Part shown: positions 53,860-62,257 of the stretch, piece by piece
How the letters are laid out: each line of letters opens with the position of its first letter
How positions within the stretch are numbered: position 1 is the stretch's first letter
Source of the DNA: Pedobacter sandarakinus
Lineage (GTDB): Bacteria > Bacteroidota > Bacteroidia > Sphingobacteriales > Sphingobacteriaceae
Direction: 5' to 3'
Assembly: GCF_026240095.1 (NCBI RefSeq)
Contig: NZ_JAPIVG010000001.1
Coordinates: forward strand, 682,001 to 746,000
Length of the DNA stretch: 64,000 bases
Position numbers and translations under genes: made by a program
Notes under the pieces: model-generated
The model's input: only the letters and a program-made list of their open reading frames with translations
Database searches by the model: none
Told to the model about the DNA's origin: nothing

Positions 53860-53953
53860 GTGTAGCACACGCTGAGTTGTGAAGTGGTTTACATTTTAAT
53901 TTTACCTTTTAAACATCAGCATTAGCAAACTACATTTTAATTATATTTACCTT

Positions 53954-55180
53954 GTGAATACGCCGCTATACATTGCAAAACGTTATCTATTTGCTAAAAA
54001 GTCTACCAATGCAATTAATTTGATATCAGGCATATCTATGGTTGGGGTAATGGTAGGCAGTGCGGCGTTAATTATTATATTATCGGTTTTTAATGGTTTA
54101 GAAAATACCGTTTTAGGTATGTTTGACACCATGACGCCCGAATTGGCTATCAGCCCGGTAAAAGGTAAGACGTTCGACCCAAATGTGGGATATTTTAGTG
54201 CGCTGAAGAAAAACAAAGACATACATTCTTATACCGAGGTATTGCAAGAAAATGCGTTACTTAAATATAATGAAAAGCAAGCCGTTGGGATGGTTAAAGG
54301 TGTAAGTTTAGATTATTTAAAGAACGCAAAGCTAGATAGCACGATTATAGAAGGACGTTTTGTATTAAACAACCGAAGCGGTTACGCTGCAGTCATTGGC
54401 TCCGCTCTCCAAAGTCAGTTAGCAGTAAATACGGTAGATCCTTTTACTGAGATGGAAATCTTTTCTCCAAAGAAGACAATAGCGGTTAATAGCCTAAACC
54501 CTACCGATGATTTTGTAAACAAAAGCATTAGGGTAAGTGGCGTTTTCGAAGTGCAGCAAGAATTTGATGGAGGTATAATTGTACCACTCGAATTTGCCAG
54601 AACATTACTTGGTGAAGAAAAAAATGTTTCCCTAATTGAAATTAACCTGAATAAGGGCGTTGATATTGATCGTTTTAAAGAGGAAGTTGCTGCGAAACTA
54701 GGAAGTGAATTCGAAGTACTTAACCGGGCAGAGCAGAACCGGGCGCTTTACCATATTCTTAATACCGAAAAGTGGGCAGTGTACATTATCCTCACCTTTA
54801 TCTTGATCATTGCGATATTTAACATTATTGGCTCTCTTACCATGCTGGTAATTGATAAGGTAAAAGATATTGCCATATTGAGCAGCCTAGGCGCTAGTAA
54901 AACACTAATAAAACGGATATTTCTCTTCGAGGGCATGATGATAACGATGTCTGGATGTATTTTGGGGTTAATAATCGGGCTGGTTTTTTACTATATACAG
55001 CAAAATTATGGAATTATCAAAATGAGTGGAAATACCCTTTTAGATGCTTATCCAATTGGATTGAAATGGAAAGATTATGTATTGGTTTTTCTAACCGTCG
55101 GCATATTTTCATTTTTGGCATCCGCTTTGTCATCAAACTTAAGTGTTAAAAAAATAGACCAAATTAATCAAACAATATAA
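53954..55180 (+). CDS. FtsX/LolE-like ABC transporter permease
   Basis: A 408-residue membrane protein: an N-terminal helix (about 22-45), a large periplasmic domain (about 50-265), then three C-terminal helices (about 270-300, 318-348, 368-390). The Tyr-Ile-Ala-Lys-Arg-Tyr-Leu start, the Gly-Val-Met-Val-Gly-Ser-Ala-Ala block and Leu-Ser-Ser-Leu-Gly-Ala-Ser in the coupling region mark the MacB/LolC-E family. The start codon is GTG at 53954. The ATPase partner is not adjacent. It probably acts in lipoprotein release or export. Confidence 0.88.
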   Translation: MNTPLYIAKRYLFAKKSTNAINLISGISMVGVMVGSAALIIILSVFNGLENTVLGMFDTMTPELAISPVKGKTFDPNVGYFSALKKNKDIHSYTEVLQENALLKYNEKQAVGMVKGVSLDYLKNAKLDSTIIEGRFVLNNRSGYAAVIGSALQSQLAVNTVDPFTEMEIFSPKKTIAVNSLNPTDDFVNKSIRVSGVFEVQQEFDGGIIVPLEFARTLLGEEKNVSLIEINLNKGVDIDRFKEEVAAKLGSEFEVLNRAEQNRALYHILNTEKWAVYIILTFILIIAIFNIIGSLTMLVIDKVKDIAILSSLGASKTLIKRIFLFEGMMITMSGCILGLIIGLVFYYIQQNYGIIKMSGNTLLDAYPIGLKWKDYVLVFLTVGIFSFLASALSSNLSVKKIDQINQTI

Positions 55181-55184
55181 AGGG

Positions 55185-55568
55185 ATGAAGTTAGTTAAAC
55201 AAGGTTTTTTATTTGTTGTACTACTGGGTGTGGCTGTTACTGCATGTAATAGAAAAGATAATACCAGCGATAAAGAGAGTAACATCAAAACTGTTAAGGG
55301 TTTATATAGCTTTGGCCCTGAGATGAAATCTTTTACGCTATGCGATGATGGAAGAGAATTTTGGGTGGCCGATAGTGTAAAAAAGCTAGAATTGGCTTAC
55401 AGTAACCTGAATTTCGAAAAGCCTTATGAGCCTGTTTATGTAGAATTACAAGGCTACTTTGCAAAATCTGACACCTCTGCAGTTTCTGCTGATTTCGACT
55501 CTACGCTTGTAGTAACTAAATTAATAAAAATAAGCAAAACTATACCTGACGGACCTTGTGCGCAATAA
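55185..55568 (+). CDS. Small lipoprotein of unknown function
   Basis: A 127-residue protein with lipobox Ala-Val-Thr-Ala-Cys (Cys21), followed by a charged linker and a small beta-rich domain. Gly-Leu-Tyr-Ser-Phe-Gly-Pro-Glu and Phe-Thr-Leu-Cys-Asp-Asp-Gly recall the NlpE/META-like small envelope domains, but the match is weak. It starts 4 bp after the permease gene, so it is co-expressed with it. Confidence 0.75.
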   Translation: MKLVKQGFLFVVLLGVAVTACNRKDNTSDKESNIKTVKGLYSFGPEMKSFTLCDDGREFWVADSVKKLELAYSNLNFEKPYEPVYVELQGYFAKSDTSAVSADFDSTLVVTKLIKISKTIPDGPCAQ

Positions 55569-55667
55569 CCTAAGCCACATTTTAGGGAGCTGAGTTAAAG
55601 TAAGAACCTGGATGTAGAGGTTCTGCTATCAGGCATTAATCAAACGATAGCCGATTGGCATATAAAT

Positions 55668-55703
55668 AAAAGGCGCATATGGATTACCCATTATGCGCCT
55701 TTT
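55668..55703. terminator. Bidirectional terminator before the SSS symporter gene
   Basis: A perfect 11-bp stem (aaaaggcgcat, 55668-55678; atgcgcctttt, 55693-55703) followed by a T-rich run, between convergent genes. Confidence 0.85.
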
Positions 55704-55722
55704 ATTTATTTTTTGTTTTAGC

Positions 55723-57390
55723 TTACCAGAAGATAGAATATAGTGCTACTAAAATTCCGGTAACTAATAAAGATCCTACAGCAAATGACGGATGTACTTT
55801 AAACATGCTACTGTCTACTTCTAATCCATTTGACTTATCGCCTTTGCTATTTTCGAACATGCTAATTGCGTACATTACAATAATACAAATGATAAATACA
55901 AAACCCATTCTATCGATAAAAGGGATTTCGTAAACACCCTCTGCATTGGCAACTGAAAAACCAAATTGGTGTAAGAAAGATAAATCTACCATTCCAGGTA
56001 AGAATTTGAGTAAAACAGATATGGCAAAGCCACCAATAGTAGCAAACAGTGCCGCGTTTGACGTTGTCTTTTTCCAGAAAAAGCCTAAAATGAACATGGC
56101 AAAAATCCCCGGACTTACAAAACCTGTATACTCCTGTATAAATTCGAACCCACCTTTTTTATCGATACCCAAGAATGGTGAAATAGCTACGGCAATTGCC
56201 ATCGCCACGATAACAACTAACCTACCTGTTTTAACTAAATTTTTCTCGCTAGCCTCTTTATTAATGTGTTTTTTGAAAATATCTAAGGTGTAAATAGTAG
56301 AGATACTATTGATTTTACCTGCCAAAGATGCAACGATAGCAGCAGTTAAAGCAGCGAAAGACAAACCTTTTAGGCCTGTTGGCAAAATATTTAACAAAGT
56401 AGGGTACGCCCTATCTGGCCTTAATTCACCGCCAGGCATCATCGAGTTAACATCGATACCTGTTTTTTCTTGATACAACATGTAAACTGCAATACCTGGC
56501 AACACCACAATTAGTGGCATTAAAAGTTTTAAAAATGCTGCAAACAAGATCCCTGCTCTCGCAGTTTTTAGATCTGCCCCTAATGCACGCTGGGTTATGT
56601 ACTGGTTACAACCCCAATAATTTAGGTTCACAATCCACATACCACCTAGTAAAACTGTCATACCCGGTAATGAAGCGTAGTTTGCGCTATCTTTCTTGAA
56701 GATCATATGGAAGTGATCGGGTGCTTTTTTTCTTAAAAATGCAAGACCATCCAATACACCATTACCACCGAAATGATCGCTAACCAAGTTGAGTGCCAGA
56801 TAGGTGGTAGCTAAACCTCCAAAAATTAGAAACGCTACCTGAATTACATCTGTATAACCAATTACTTTCATTCCGCCCAATGCGATAATTACAGCAAAAA
56901 CGGCTAATCCCATCATACAATACCAAAACCCAATACCTGATATACTGCTTACGGCCAAGGCACCCAGATACAAAATAGATGTTAAGTTTACTATAACATA
57001 AAGTAATAACCAGAACACTGCCATAATCATAGCAACGGTACCATTGTATCGCTGGCTTAAAAACTGCGGCATGGTGTATATTTTATTTTTTAAATACACC
57101 GGAATAAAAAATGTGGCAACAATAATTAAAGTTGCTGCAGCCATCCACTCGTAAGTTGAGATAGCCAATCCCATTTTAAATCCGTCGCCACTCATGGCTA
57201 CAAATTGCTCTGCACTAATGTTAGATGCAATTAGCGATGTACCAATTGCCCACCATGTAAGCGACCCCTCGGCAAGGAAATAATCCTTACTACTCATTTG
57301 CGCCTGTTTCTTACGGTGATAGATCCAGAACCCATAGATTGCTACTACAGCAAAATAGGCTAGAAAAATAATGTAATCTGTAACTTTCAT
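55723..57390 (-). CDS. Sodium:solute symporter (SSS family)
   Basis: A 555-residue transporter with about 14 membrane helices. The start, Tyr-Phe-Ala-Val-Val-Ala-Ile-Tyr-Gly, and Asp-Tyr-Phe-Leu-Ala-Glu-Gly-Ser-Leu-Thr-Trp-Trp are typical of SGLT-like members, as are Ser-Leu-Ile-Ala-Ser-Asn-Ile-Ser-Ala-Glu-Gln and Tyr-Trp-Gly-Cys-Asn-Gln. The vSGLT-type sugar-binding residues suggest a sugar or related solute, but the substrate is not certain. The gene stands alone. Confidence 0.9.
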   Translation of the reverse strand: MKVTDYIIFLAYFAVVAIYGFWIYHRKKQAQMSSKDYFLAEGSLTWWAIGTSLIASNISAEQFVAMSGDGFKMGLAISTYEWMAAATLIIVATFFIPVYLKNKIYTMPQFLSQRYNGTVAMIMAVFWLLLYVIVNLTSILYLGALAVSSISGIGFWYCMMGLAVFAVIIALGGMKVIGYTDVIQVAFLIFGGLATTYLALNLVSDHFGGNGVLDGLAFLRKKAPDHFHMIFKKDSANYASLPGMTVLLGGMWIVNLNYWGCNQYITQRALGADLKTARAGILFAAFLKLLMPLIVVLPGIAVYMLYQEKTGIDVNSMMPGGELRPDRAYPTLLNILPTGLKGLSFAALTAAIVASLAGKINSISTIYTLDIFKKHINKEASEKNLVKTGRLVVIVAMAIAVAISPFLGIDKKGGFEFIQEYTGFVSPGIFAMFILGFFWKKTTSNAALFATIGGFAISVLLKFLPGMVDLSFLHQFGFSVANAEGVYEIPFIDRMGFVFIICIIVMYAISMFENSKGDKSNGLEVDSSMFKVHPSFAVGSLLVTGILVALYSIFW

Positions 57391-57628
57391 TTACAACGTG
57401 TTATTTGGTTTAGAAGGATAAATGTAATAAAATCAAAAATTAATTTTGCTTTTTTTTAAATTAAAAAATGTTAAAGTGACATTTATTATTTGTAAACGAT
57501 TATTTAAAGTTGAAATTTGAGTACCTCTAACGATTAAAGCTTCTAAGCGTGACTAAATTTTCTTGTTTCTAGAAACGAATAGCCGATAGAGACTGATTTG
57601 GTATCTTTGCGATTTAAGTACATAAGCA
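57391..57628. other. Intergenic region between divergent symporter and csaA genes
   Basis: AT-rich with no gene seen. It ends with a perfect -7 box TATCTTTG at 57602-57609, 19 bases before the csaA ATG. Confidence 0.5.
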
Positions 57629-57964
57629 ATGCAAGAAATAACTTGGAACGATTTTGAAAAAGTAGATCTACGGGTAGGAACTATAATCGAGGTTTTCGAA
57701 TTTCCGGAAGCGCGACGCCCGGCGTACAAAGTGAAGGTAGACTTTGGTGAATTTGGAATTAAAACCAGCAGTGCACAAATTACTACACACTATAGCTTAA
57801 CAGAATTGGTTGGCAAGCAAATTATTGGCGTAATTAATTTTCCAAAAAAACAGATAGGAAAGTTTATGTCGGAATTTTTAGTTACTGGTTTTGCTGATGA
57901 GCAGGGCAGCATTGTATTAAGTACTGTTGAAAGGCCTGTACCAAACGGAAGTAAATTGATTTAA
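57629..57964 (+). CDS. csaA: tRNA-binding protein CsaA
   Basis: A 111-residue single-domain protein of the EMAP-II/Trbp111-type OB fold. Asp-Leu-Arg-Val-Gly-Thr-Ile at about 13-19, Lys-Thr-Ser-Ser-Ala-Gln-Ile and the C-terminal Val-Pro-Asn-Gly-Ser-Lys-Leu-Ile are the CsaA signature. CsaA binds tRNA and in Bacillus has chaperone-like activity. A perfect -7 box lies 19 bases before the ATG. Confidence 0.93.
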   Translation: MQEITWNDFEKVDLRVGTIIEVFEFPEARRPAYKVKVDFGEFGIKTSSAQITTHYSLTELVGKQIIGVINFPKKQIGKFMSEFLVTGFADEQGSIVLSTVERPVPNGSKLI

Positions 57965-58014
57965 TATTTCTATGCTTTTAGCGCCGAAATAGTAGCACCA
58001 GCCTAGCCATTTAG

Positions 58015-58071
58015 CCCTGATTGCAATGGCAGCCTCCAATTTTCGCGAAAATTGGAGCTAAAATGTAAAGC
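58015..58071. repeat. REP-like imperfect hairpin
   Basis: The inner stem is a perfect 10-bp inverted repeat, ctccaatttt (58034-58043) with aaaattggag (58048-58057) around cgcg. Outer segments (agccctgatt and aaagcagg) can pair partly. The layout of agccctg at one end and gcagg at the other resembles dispersed intergenic repeats in Sphingobacteriales genomes. Confidence 0.5.
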
Positions 58072-58138
58072 AGGAAGACATTTCCCTACTTGCAGCAAAT
58101 TGCGCTTCTAAGAATAAATATACAGCTTAAAGTTTAGC

Positions 58139-58146
58139 TACCTTTG
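58139..58146 (+). promoter_or_regulatory. -7 promoter box of tadA, leaderless start
   Basis: TACCTTTG, a perfect TAnnTTTG, ends 4 bases before the ATG at 58151. Confidence 0.55.
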
Positions 58147-58150
58147 CGAT

Positions 58151-58618
58151 ATGAGTTTTTACAATTTTGAAGCTCCTAACCTGGAGGAAGAGGATATGCA
58201 CTACATGAAGCTGGCGTTGATAGAAGCAAAAAAAGCTTTGGAGGAGGATGAAATTCCGATTGGTGCTATTGTCGTTTGCAAAAACAGGATTATTGGACGA
58301 GGGTATAATTTAACAGAGAGATTTAATGATGTAACTGCCCATGCCGAAATGCAGGCCTTTACATCGGCTGCACAAACCATTGGCGGAAAATACTTGAGAG
58401 ATTGCACATTATACGTAACCATTGAGCCATGTGTAATGTGCGCTGGAGCAAGCTATTGGACACAAATCAGCCGGATTGTATATGGCGCAAGGGAAGAAAA
58501 AAGGGGATTTATTTCAAAGGAATCTAGTTTATTGCATCCTAAAACGGTATTAAAAGGTGGTGTATTGGCCGAGGAATGTGGCAAGCTTATGCAGGATTTT
58601 TTTGCCAAAAAAAGATAG
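58151..58618 (+). CDS. tadA: tRNA-specific adenosine deaminase-like protein
   Basis: A 155-residue zinc deaminase. The zinc motif is His64-Ala-Glu66 and Pro93-Cys94-Val-Met-Cys97. The Thr-Ala-His-Ala-Glu-Met-Gln, Tyr-Val-Thr-Ile-Glu-Pro-Cys and Ile-Val-Tyr-Gly-Ala-Arg blocks match TadA, which makes inosine at the tRNA-Arg wobble position. Guanine or cytosine deaminases have similar motifs, but the length and sequence style favour TadA. No neighbouring gene adds support. Confidence 0.85.
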   Translation: MSFYNFEAPNLEEEDMHYMKLALIEAKKALEEDEIPIGAIVVCKNRIIGRGYNLTERFNDVTAHAEMQAFTSAAQTIGGKYLRDCTLYVTIEPCVMCAGASYWTQISRIVYGAREEKRGFISKESSLLHPKTVLKGGVLAEECGKLMQDFFAKKR

Positions 58619-58724
58619 CTTGCAGGCTAGGAAATCGATTTGATGATAATAACATGAACAAATCTTAACCTACGAATGTTATATTTGCTCTAGAAACATT
58701 TTAAAATTTTTAAAACAAAAAACT

Positions 58725-59333
58725 ATGGCTTTTGAATTACCTGCGTTACATTACGCAACCGATGCATTAGAACCGCATATTGATAAAACTACCATGGAGA
58801 TTCACCATGATAAACACCACCAAGCTTATGTTACTAACCTGAATAAGGCTGTTGAAGGTAAGCCTGAGGCAAGTTTGAGCATCGAAGAAATTGTTAAAAA
58901 CATTTCTAAATATCCAGCAGCTGTAAGAAATAACGGCGGCGGACACTATAACCACTCTTTATTTTGGAATGTTTTAGGTCCTAATAAAGGGGGTGAACCA
59001 ACTGGCGATTTGGCTAAAGCCATAAACGAAACTTTTGGCTCTTTTGCAGAATTAAAAACTAAAATGCAAGAAGCTGGCGCTACACGTTTTGGCTCTGGTT
59101 GGGCTTGGCTATCTGTTAGTGCAGATAAAAAACTTCAGGTTTCTTCTACTCCAAACCAAGATAATCCGTTAATGGATGTAGCCGAAGTAAAGGGTACACC
59201 AATTTTTGGTATTGATGTTTGGGAACATGCTTATTACTTAAAATACCAGAACAAACGCCCTGATTATTTAGCGGCAGTTTGGAATGTGGTAAATTGGGAT
59301 GCTGTAGCTGAGCTTTATAAAAAAGCTTTATAA
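58725..59333 (+). CDS. sodA: Superoxide dismutase, Mn type
   Basis: A 202-residue dismutase. Metal ligands are His27, His77, Asp164 and His168 (Asp-Val-Trp-Glu-His). The Gly-Gly-Gly-His-Tyr-Asn-His and the Gln in Asn-Gln-Asp-Asn-Pro match the Mn-preferring class; some members are cambialistic. It protects the cytoplasm from superoxide. A perfect -7 box TATATTTG (58680-58687) lies 37 bases before the ATG. A short hairpin follows the gene. Confidence 0.95.
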   Translation: MAFELPALHYATDALEPHIDKTTMEIHHDKHHQAYVTNLNKAVEGKPEASLSIEEIVKNISKYPAAVRNNGGGHYNHSLFWNVLGPNKGGEPTGDLAKAINETFGSFAELKTKMQEAGATRFGSGWAWLSVSADKKLQVSSTPNQDNPLMDVAEVKGTPIFGIDVWEHAYYLKYQNKRPDYLAAVWNVVNWDAVAELYKKAL

Positions 59334-59360
59334 TAGCCCTTTTCCAGACTATATTTATGG

Positions 59361-59385
59361 AAGTCTCGATTTAAAATCGGGACTT
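59361..59385 (+). terminator. Terminator downstream of sodA
   Basis: A stem with one G-U pair, 59361-59370 with 59376-59385 (core agtctcgat/atcgggact, 5-base loop), followed by a T-rich run. Confidence 0.6.
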
Positions 59386-59432
59386 TCGTGTTTTAAACAA
59401 ATTAAGTAACTTCGCTAACTAATCTATTTAAA

Positions 59433-59894
59433 ATGAAGAGGGTTGTATTTTTGCTTTTAATTTTAGTTGGCATATGTGGCACAGTGAACGCACAGCAGAA
59501 TAAAGTGCCTACGCCAGATGAAATAGCTAAAAAAAATGTGGATGATTTAGATAAGCGTTTGAAGCTAAATGACACACAGAAAAGTGTAATTTATCGGTTT
59601 ACTTTTAACCAGGCTAAAGAACAAGCAGAGCTGATAAAAAGACAGCAAGCGGGCAACTCCAGAGAAGAAGACGTAGATAAATTTTACAAACTTCAGAATG
59701 AAACCAGTAGGAACATTCGCAACGTGTTAAAGGGCGAACAACAGACTGAATACGATAAAGTTATTGAAGAGCGTTTAAGTGGAAAGAGTGCTAAAACCAA
59801 AAACAAGAAAAAGAAAAAAGGCGAAGAAGAGGAGGTAGAAAGCGACATTAAAGGTTTATTATCTGCCCCACCGTTAGAACCACAAAAACAGTAA
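59433..59894 (+). CDS. Small exported Lys-rich helical protein
   Basis: A 153-residue protein. The signal peptide ends Val-Asn-Ala-Gln. Residues about 28-105 are helical with a Leu-x6-Leu pattern (Leu-Asp-Lys-Arg-Leu-Lys-Leu-Asn-Asp-Thr-Gln), similar to Spy-like or LTXXQ periplasmic proteins, but this is weak. A Lys-rich tract lies at about 120-130. It starts 100 bp after sodA. Function unknown. Confidence 0.75.
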   Translation: MKRVVFLLLILVGICGTVNAQQNKVPTPDEIAKKNVDDLDKRLKLNDTQKSVIYRFTFNQAKEQAELIKRQQAGNSREEDVDKFYKLQNETSRNIRNVLKGEQQTEYDKVIEERLSGKSAKTKNKKKKKGEEEEVESDIKGLLSAPPLEPQKQ

Positions 59895-59904
59895 TACGCT
59901 GCAC

Positions 59905-60129
59905 ATGCCCGAAATTATTATAGGCAGTATTGTTTTAGCGCTATTATTATCTCCGCAAATTTTAGCGGGTTTTTTAGCCAAAAGAACAGGTCGTAAATTT
60001 TGGTTTTGGTTTTTAATTTCTTTTTTAATTCCCGTTATTTCTTTAATTATCTTGGTATTGCTGGAGGATAAAAATCCATCTGTAGCAAGCTACGAAAGGG
60101 CGCCCCATGTTGGCAACCGCGAAAGTTAG
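59905..60129 (+). CDS. Small membrane protein, two hydrophobic segments
   Basis: A 74-residue protein with hydrophobic segments at about 3-23 and 31-53 separated by Lys-Arg-Thr-Gly-Arg-Lys. No named family recognised. It starts 10 bp after the previous gene, so the two form one unit, and its 3' end overlaps the convergent oxyR stop by 4 bp. Confidence 0.65.
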   Translation: MPEIIIGSIVLALLLSPQILAGFLAKRTGRKFWFWFLISFLIPVISLIILVLLEDKNPSVASYERAPHVGNRES

Positions 60130-61058
60130 ATCCCCACAATATCTTTTTTCTTCTTCTGTTTCATTGCTTTCGGGATGATGGCTAAAATCTCTTCCTTTAA
60201 TGCATTAAGCATTCTTTTTTTGATAAAGTTTTTGTGCGTAACCAGGCTAATTTCCCTAACAGGCTCTGGCGACTTAAACTGACGGATTTTTGCAGTCTGC
60301 TTGGTGCTCAAATCTACAATTGCCAATTCGGGCAAAAGGGTTGCGCCACCATTTAAATCTACCATTCGTACTAATGTTTCTACACAGCCAGTATTGTATT
60401 CTAAACCTTGTAAGCGGCTATTTTTTGTAGATCTACAAATGTTTAATACCTGATTGCGCATGCAATGACCTTCGTTAAGTAGCCAGATATTTTCGTCATT
60501 TAAGTCTGCAGCATCTACAGCTTTCTTTTTATAGAGTTTACTATTCTTGCTGATATAGCTTACAAAATTCTCGTAATACAGGGGTACTTCGGCAATATTA
60601 GAATCGGTAAGGGGTGTAGCTAAAATACCACAATCTAATACACCTGTTTTTAAGTGATGTATGATATCTTCTGTTGTGTATTCCCAGATTAAGAGTTTTA
60701 AATCGGGATACTTTGCGAGCATGGCAGAGATTACCTGAGGTAACAAATAGGGTGCAACAGTAGGAATTACCCCAATCTTTAGCTCACCTAACACATCTTG
60801 TTGCTGGCTGTTGATTAATTCCTTTACCTTGCCACTCTCTTGTAGGATGATTCGGGCCTGGGCAATAACTTGACTCCCAATTTCGGTTGGAGAGACTGGC
60901 TGCTTACTCCTATCAAATATCTTCACACTCAAAAGCTCTTCTAGCTTTTGCACCTGCATGCTTAAAGTTGGCTGGGTTACAAAACATTTATCTGCAGCAA
61001 TTACAAAACTTCGGTAAGTATCTACAGCAACAATGTATTCTAGTTGAACTAAGGTCAT
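60126..61058 (-). CDS. oxyR: LysR-family peroxide sensor OxyR
   Basis: A 310-residue LysR regulator. The N-terminal winged helix has Leu-x-Tyr-Ile-Val-Ala-Val and Val-Thr-Gln-Pro-Thr-Leu-Ser-x-Gln-Val (about 28-40). The redox Cys pair is at Cys199 and Cys208 in Gly-His-Cys-Met-Arg-x6-Cys, the same numbering and spacing as E. coli OxyR. It should activate peroxide-defence genes. On the minus strand a perfect -7 box TATATTTG (61083-61090) lies 24 bases upstream of the ATG. Confidence 0.94.
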   Translation of the reverse strand: MTLVQLEYIVAVDTYRSFVIAADKCFVTQPTLSMQVQKLEELLSVKIFDRSKQPVSPTEIGSQVIAQARIILQESGKVKELINSQQQDVLGELKIGVIPTVAPYLLPQVISAMLAKYPDLKLLIWEYTTEDIIHHLKTGVLDCGILATPLTDSNIAEVPLYYENFVSYISKNSKLYKKKAVDAADLNDENIWLLNEGHCMRNQVLNICRSTKNSRLQGLEYNTGCVETLVRMVDLNGGATLLPELAIVDLSTKQTAKIRQFKSPEPVREISLVTHKNFIKKRMLNALKEEILAIIPKAMKQKKKKDIVGI

Positions 61059-61082
61059 ATAGGTATAATTTATTTATGTTCA

Positions 61083-61090
61083 CAAATATA
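61083..61090 (-). promoter_or_regulatory. -7 promoter box of oxyR
   Basis: The minus strand reads TATATTTG, a perfect TAnnTTTG, 24 bases before the oxyR ATG. Confidence 0.5.
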
Positions 61091-61253
61091 TCAATTATAA
61101 CTATACCATAGGTTGTGGATGATAAAATTAGCCTGAATTTAACCCGATGAGTGAATTTATTGAGGTGATTTAAATCGTGCTAAAGAATTACAACAATTAG
61201 CCATGCAGCAACATAATGTTGATGCCAAAACGACTTACATATTGATTTAATTG

Positions 61254-61261
61254 TATTTTTG
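61254..61261 (+). promoter_or_regulatory. -7 promoter box of trmB
   Basis: TATTTTTG matches TAnnTTTG perfectly and lies 13 bases before the TTG chosen as trmB start at 61275. This rules out the longer TTG start at 61251. Confidence 0.5.
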
Positions 61262-61274
61262 CACAAAAAAACTT

Positions 61275-61925
61275 TTGGGTAAAGATAAATTAAGACGATT
61301 TGCGGAGATTGAAACCTTTGCAAACGTATATCAACTAGATGAAGGAAAGGTACTAAAGGGAAATTGGGCGAAGAACCATTTCAAAAACAATAACCCTATT
61401 GTACTCGAATTGGCTTGTGGAAAGGGCGAATATGCTGTGAACCTTGCAAAATTATTTCCAGAAAAAAACTTTATAGGCGTAGATTATAAAGGGAACAGAA
61501 TTTGGCGAGGGGCTAAAACCGCCATCGATGAACATATCGGAAATGTAGCTTTTTTGAGAATTCAAATTGAAAACATGCTCGATTATTTTTCTGACGGAGA
61601 AATTGATGAAATCTGGATCACATTTCCAGACCCCCAGCCCCAAGATAGCAGAGAGAAAAAGAGGTTAACCTTTCCCGCATTTTTGAACCGCTACAAAATC
61701 GTATTGAAAGCTGGTGGTTGTGTTAATTTGAAAACTGATAACGACCAGCTATATGCTTATACCGTAGAAAAAACTACGGAACTAGGTCTCACTGTTCATA
61801 AAAACACCAGTCATTTATACACATCTGGTTTAACTGATGCTGTTTTATCAATCAAAACTTATTACGAGAAGAAATATTTGCTTCACGCCAAAAATATCAA
61901 CTATATTCAGTTTTCTTTTGAGTAA
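61275..61925 (+). CDS. trmB: tRNA (guanine-N7)-methyltransferase
   Basis: A 216-residue SAM methyltransferase that makes m7G46 in tRNA. Leu-Glu-Leu-Ala-Cys-Gly-Lys-Gly-Glu-Tyr near 45 is the SAM loop, and Phe-Pro-Asp-Pro-Gln-Pro with Lys-Arg-Leu-Thr near 125-140 is the family signature. The start is TTG 61275, which begins Gly-Lys-Asp-Lys-Leu as in relatives; the TTG at 61251 lies within the promoter. It overlaps the next gene by one base (TAATG). Confidence 0.9.
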   Translation: MGKDKLRRFAEIETFANVYQLDEGKVLKGNWAKNHFKNNNPIVLELACGKGEYAVNLAKLFPEKNFIGVDYKGNRIWRGAKTAIDEHIGNVAFLRIQIENMLDYFSDGEIDEIWITFPDPQPQDSREKKRLTFPAFLNRYKIVLKAGGCVNLKTDNDQLYAYTVEKTTELGLTVHKNTSHLYTSGLTDAVLSIKTYYEKKYLLHAKNINYIQFSFE

Positions 61926-62257
61926 TGGACAAAAACTTTTACGAACAGGTTTATGAGGTGGTTAGGCTTATCCCAAAGGGAAGAGTTTCCTCATATGGCG
62001 CCATCGCTAAAAGTTTAGGTGCAGCAAAATCATCTAGAATGGTGGGCCATGCCATGAGCTATGCTGGAGCGGCGCAACCTTACGTGCCTGCACACCGTGT
62101 TGTAAACAGTAGTGGTTTACTTACTGGTAAATTTCATTTTGATCCACCAGAAATGATGGAGAAATTATTGGCAAAAGAGGGTGTGCTGGTTAAAAATGAC
62201 AAGGTACAAGATTTTAAGCATTTGTTCTGGAATCCATTAGAAGAAATTACAGAATAA
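61925..62257 (+). CDS. Alkyltransferase-like (ATL) protein
   Basis: A 110-residue protein of the O6-alkylguanine-DNA alkyltransferase fold. Family blocks are Arg-Val-Ser-Ser-Tyr-Gly-Ala-Ile-Ala (about 20-28), Arg-Met-Val-Gly-His-Ala-Met (about 38-44, with the Arg finger) and Pro-Ala-His-Arg-Val-Val (55-60). The acceptor Cys of Pro-Cys-His-Arg is Ala56, so it cannot take the alkyl group. Such proteins flag O6-alkylguanine for nucleotide excision repair. It is translationally coupled to trmB. Confidence 0.9.
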   Translation: MDKNFYEQVYEVVRLIPKGRVSSYGAIAKSLGAAKSSRMVGHAMSYAGAAQPYVPAHRVVNSSGLLTGKFHFDPPEMMEKLLAKEGVLVKNDKVQDFKHLFWNPLEEITE

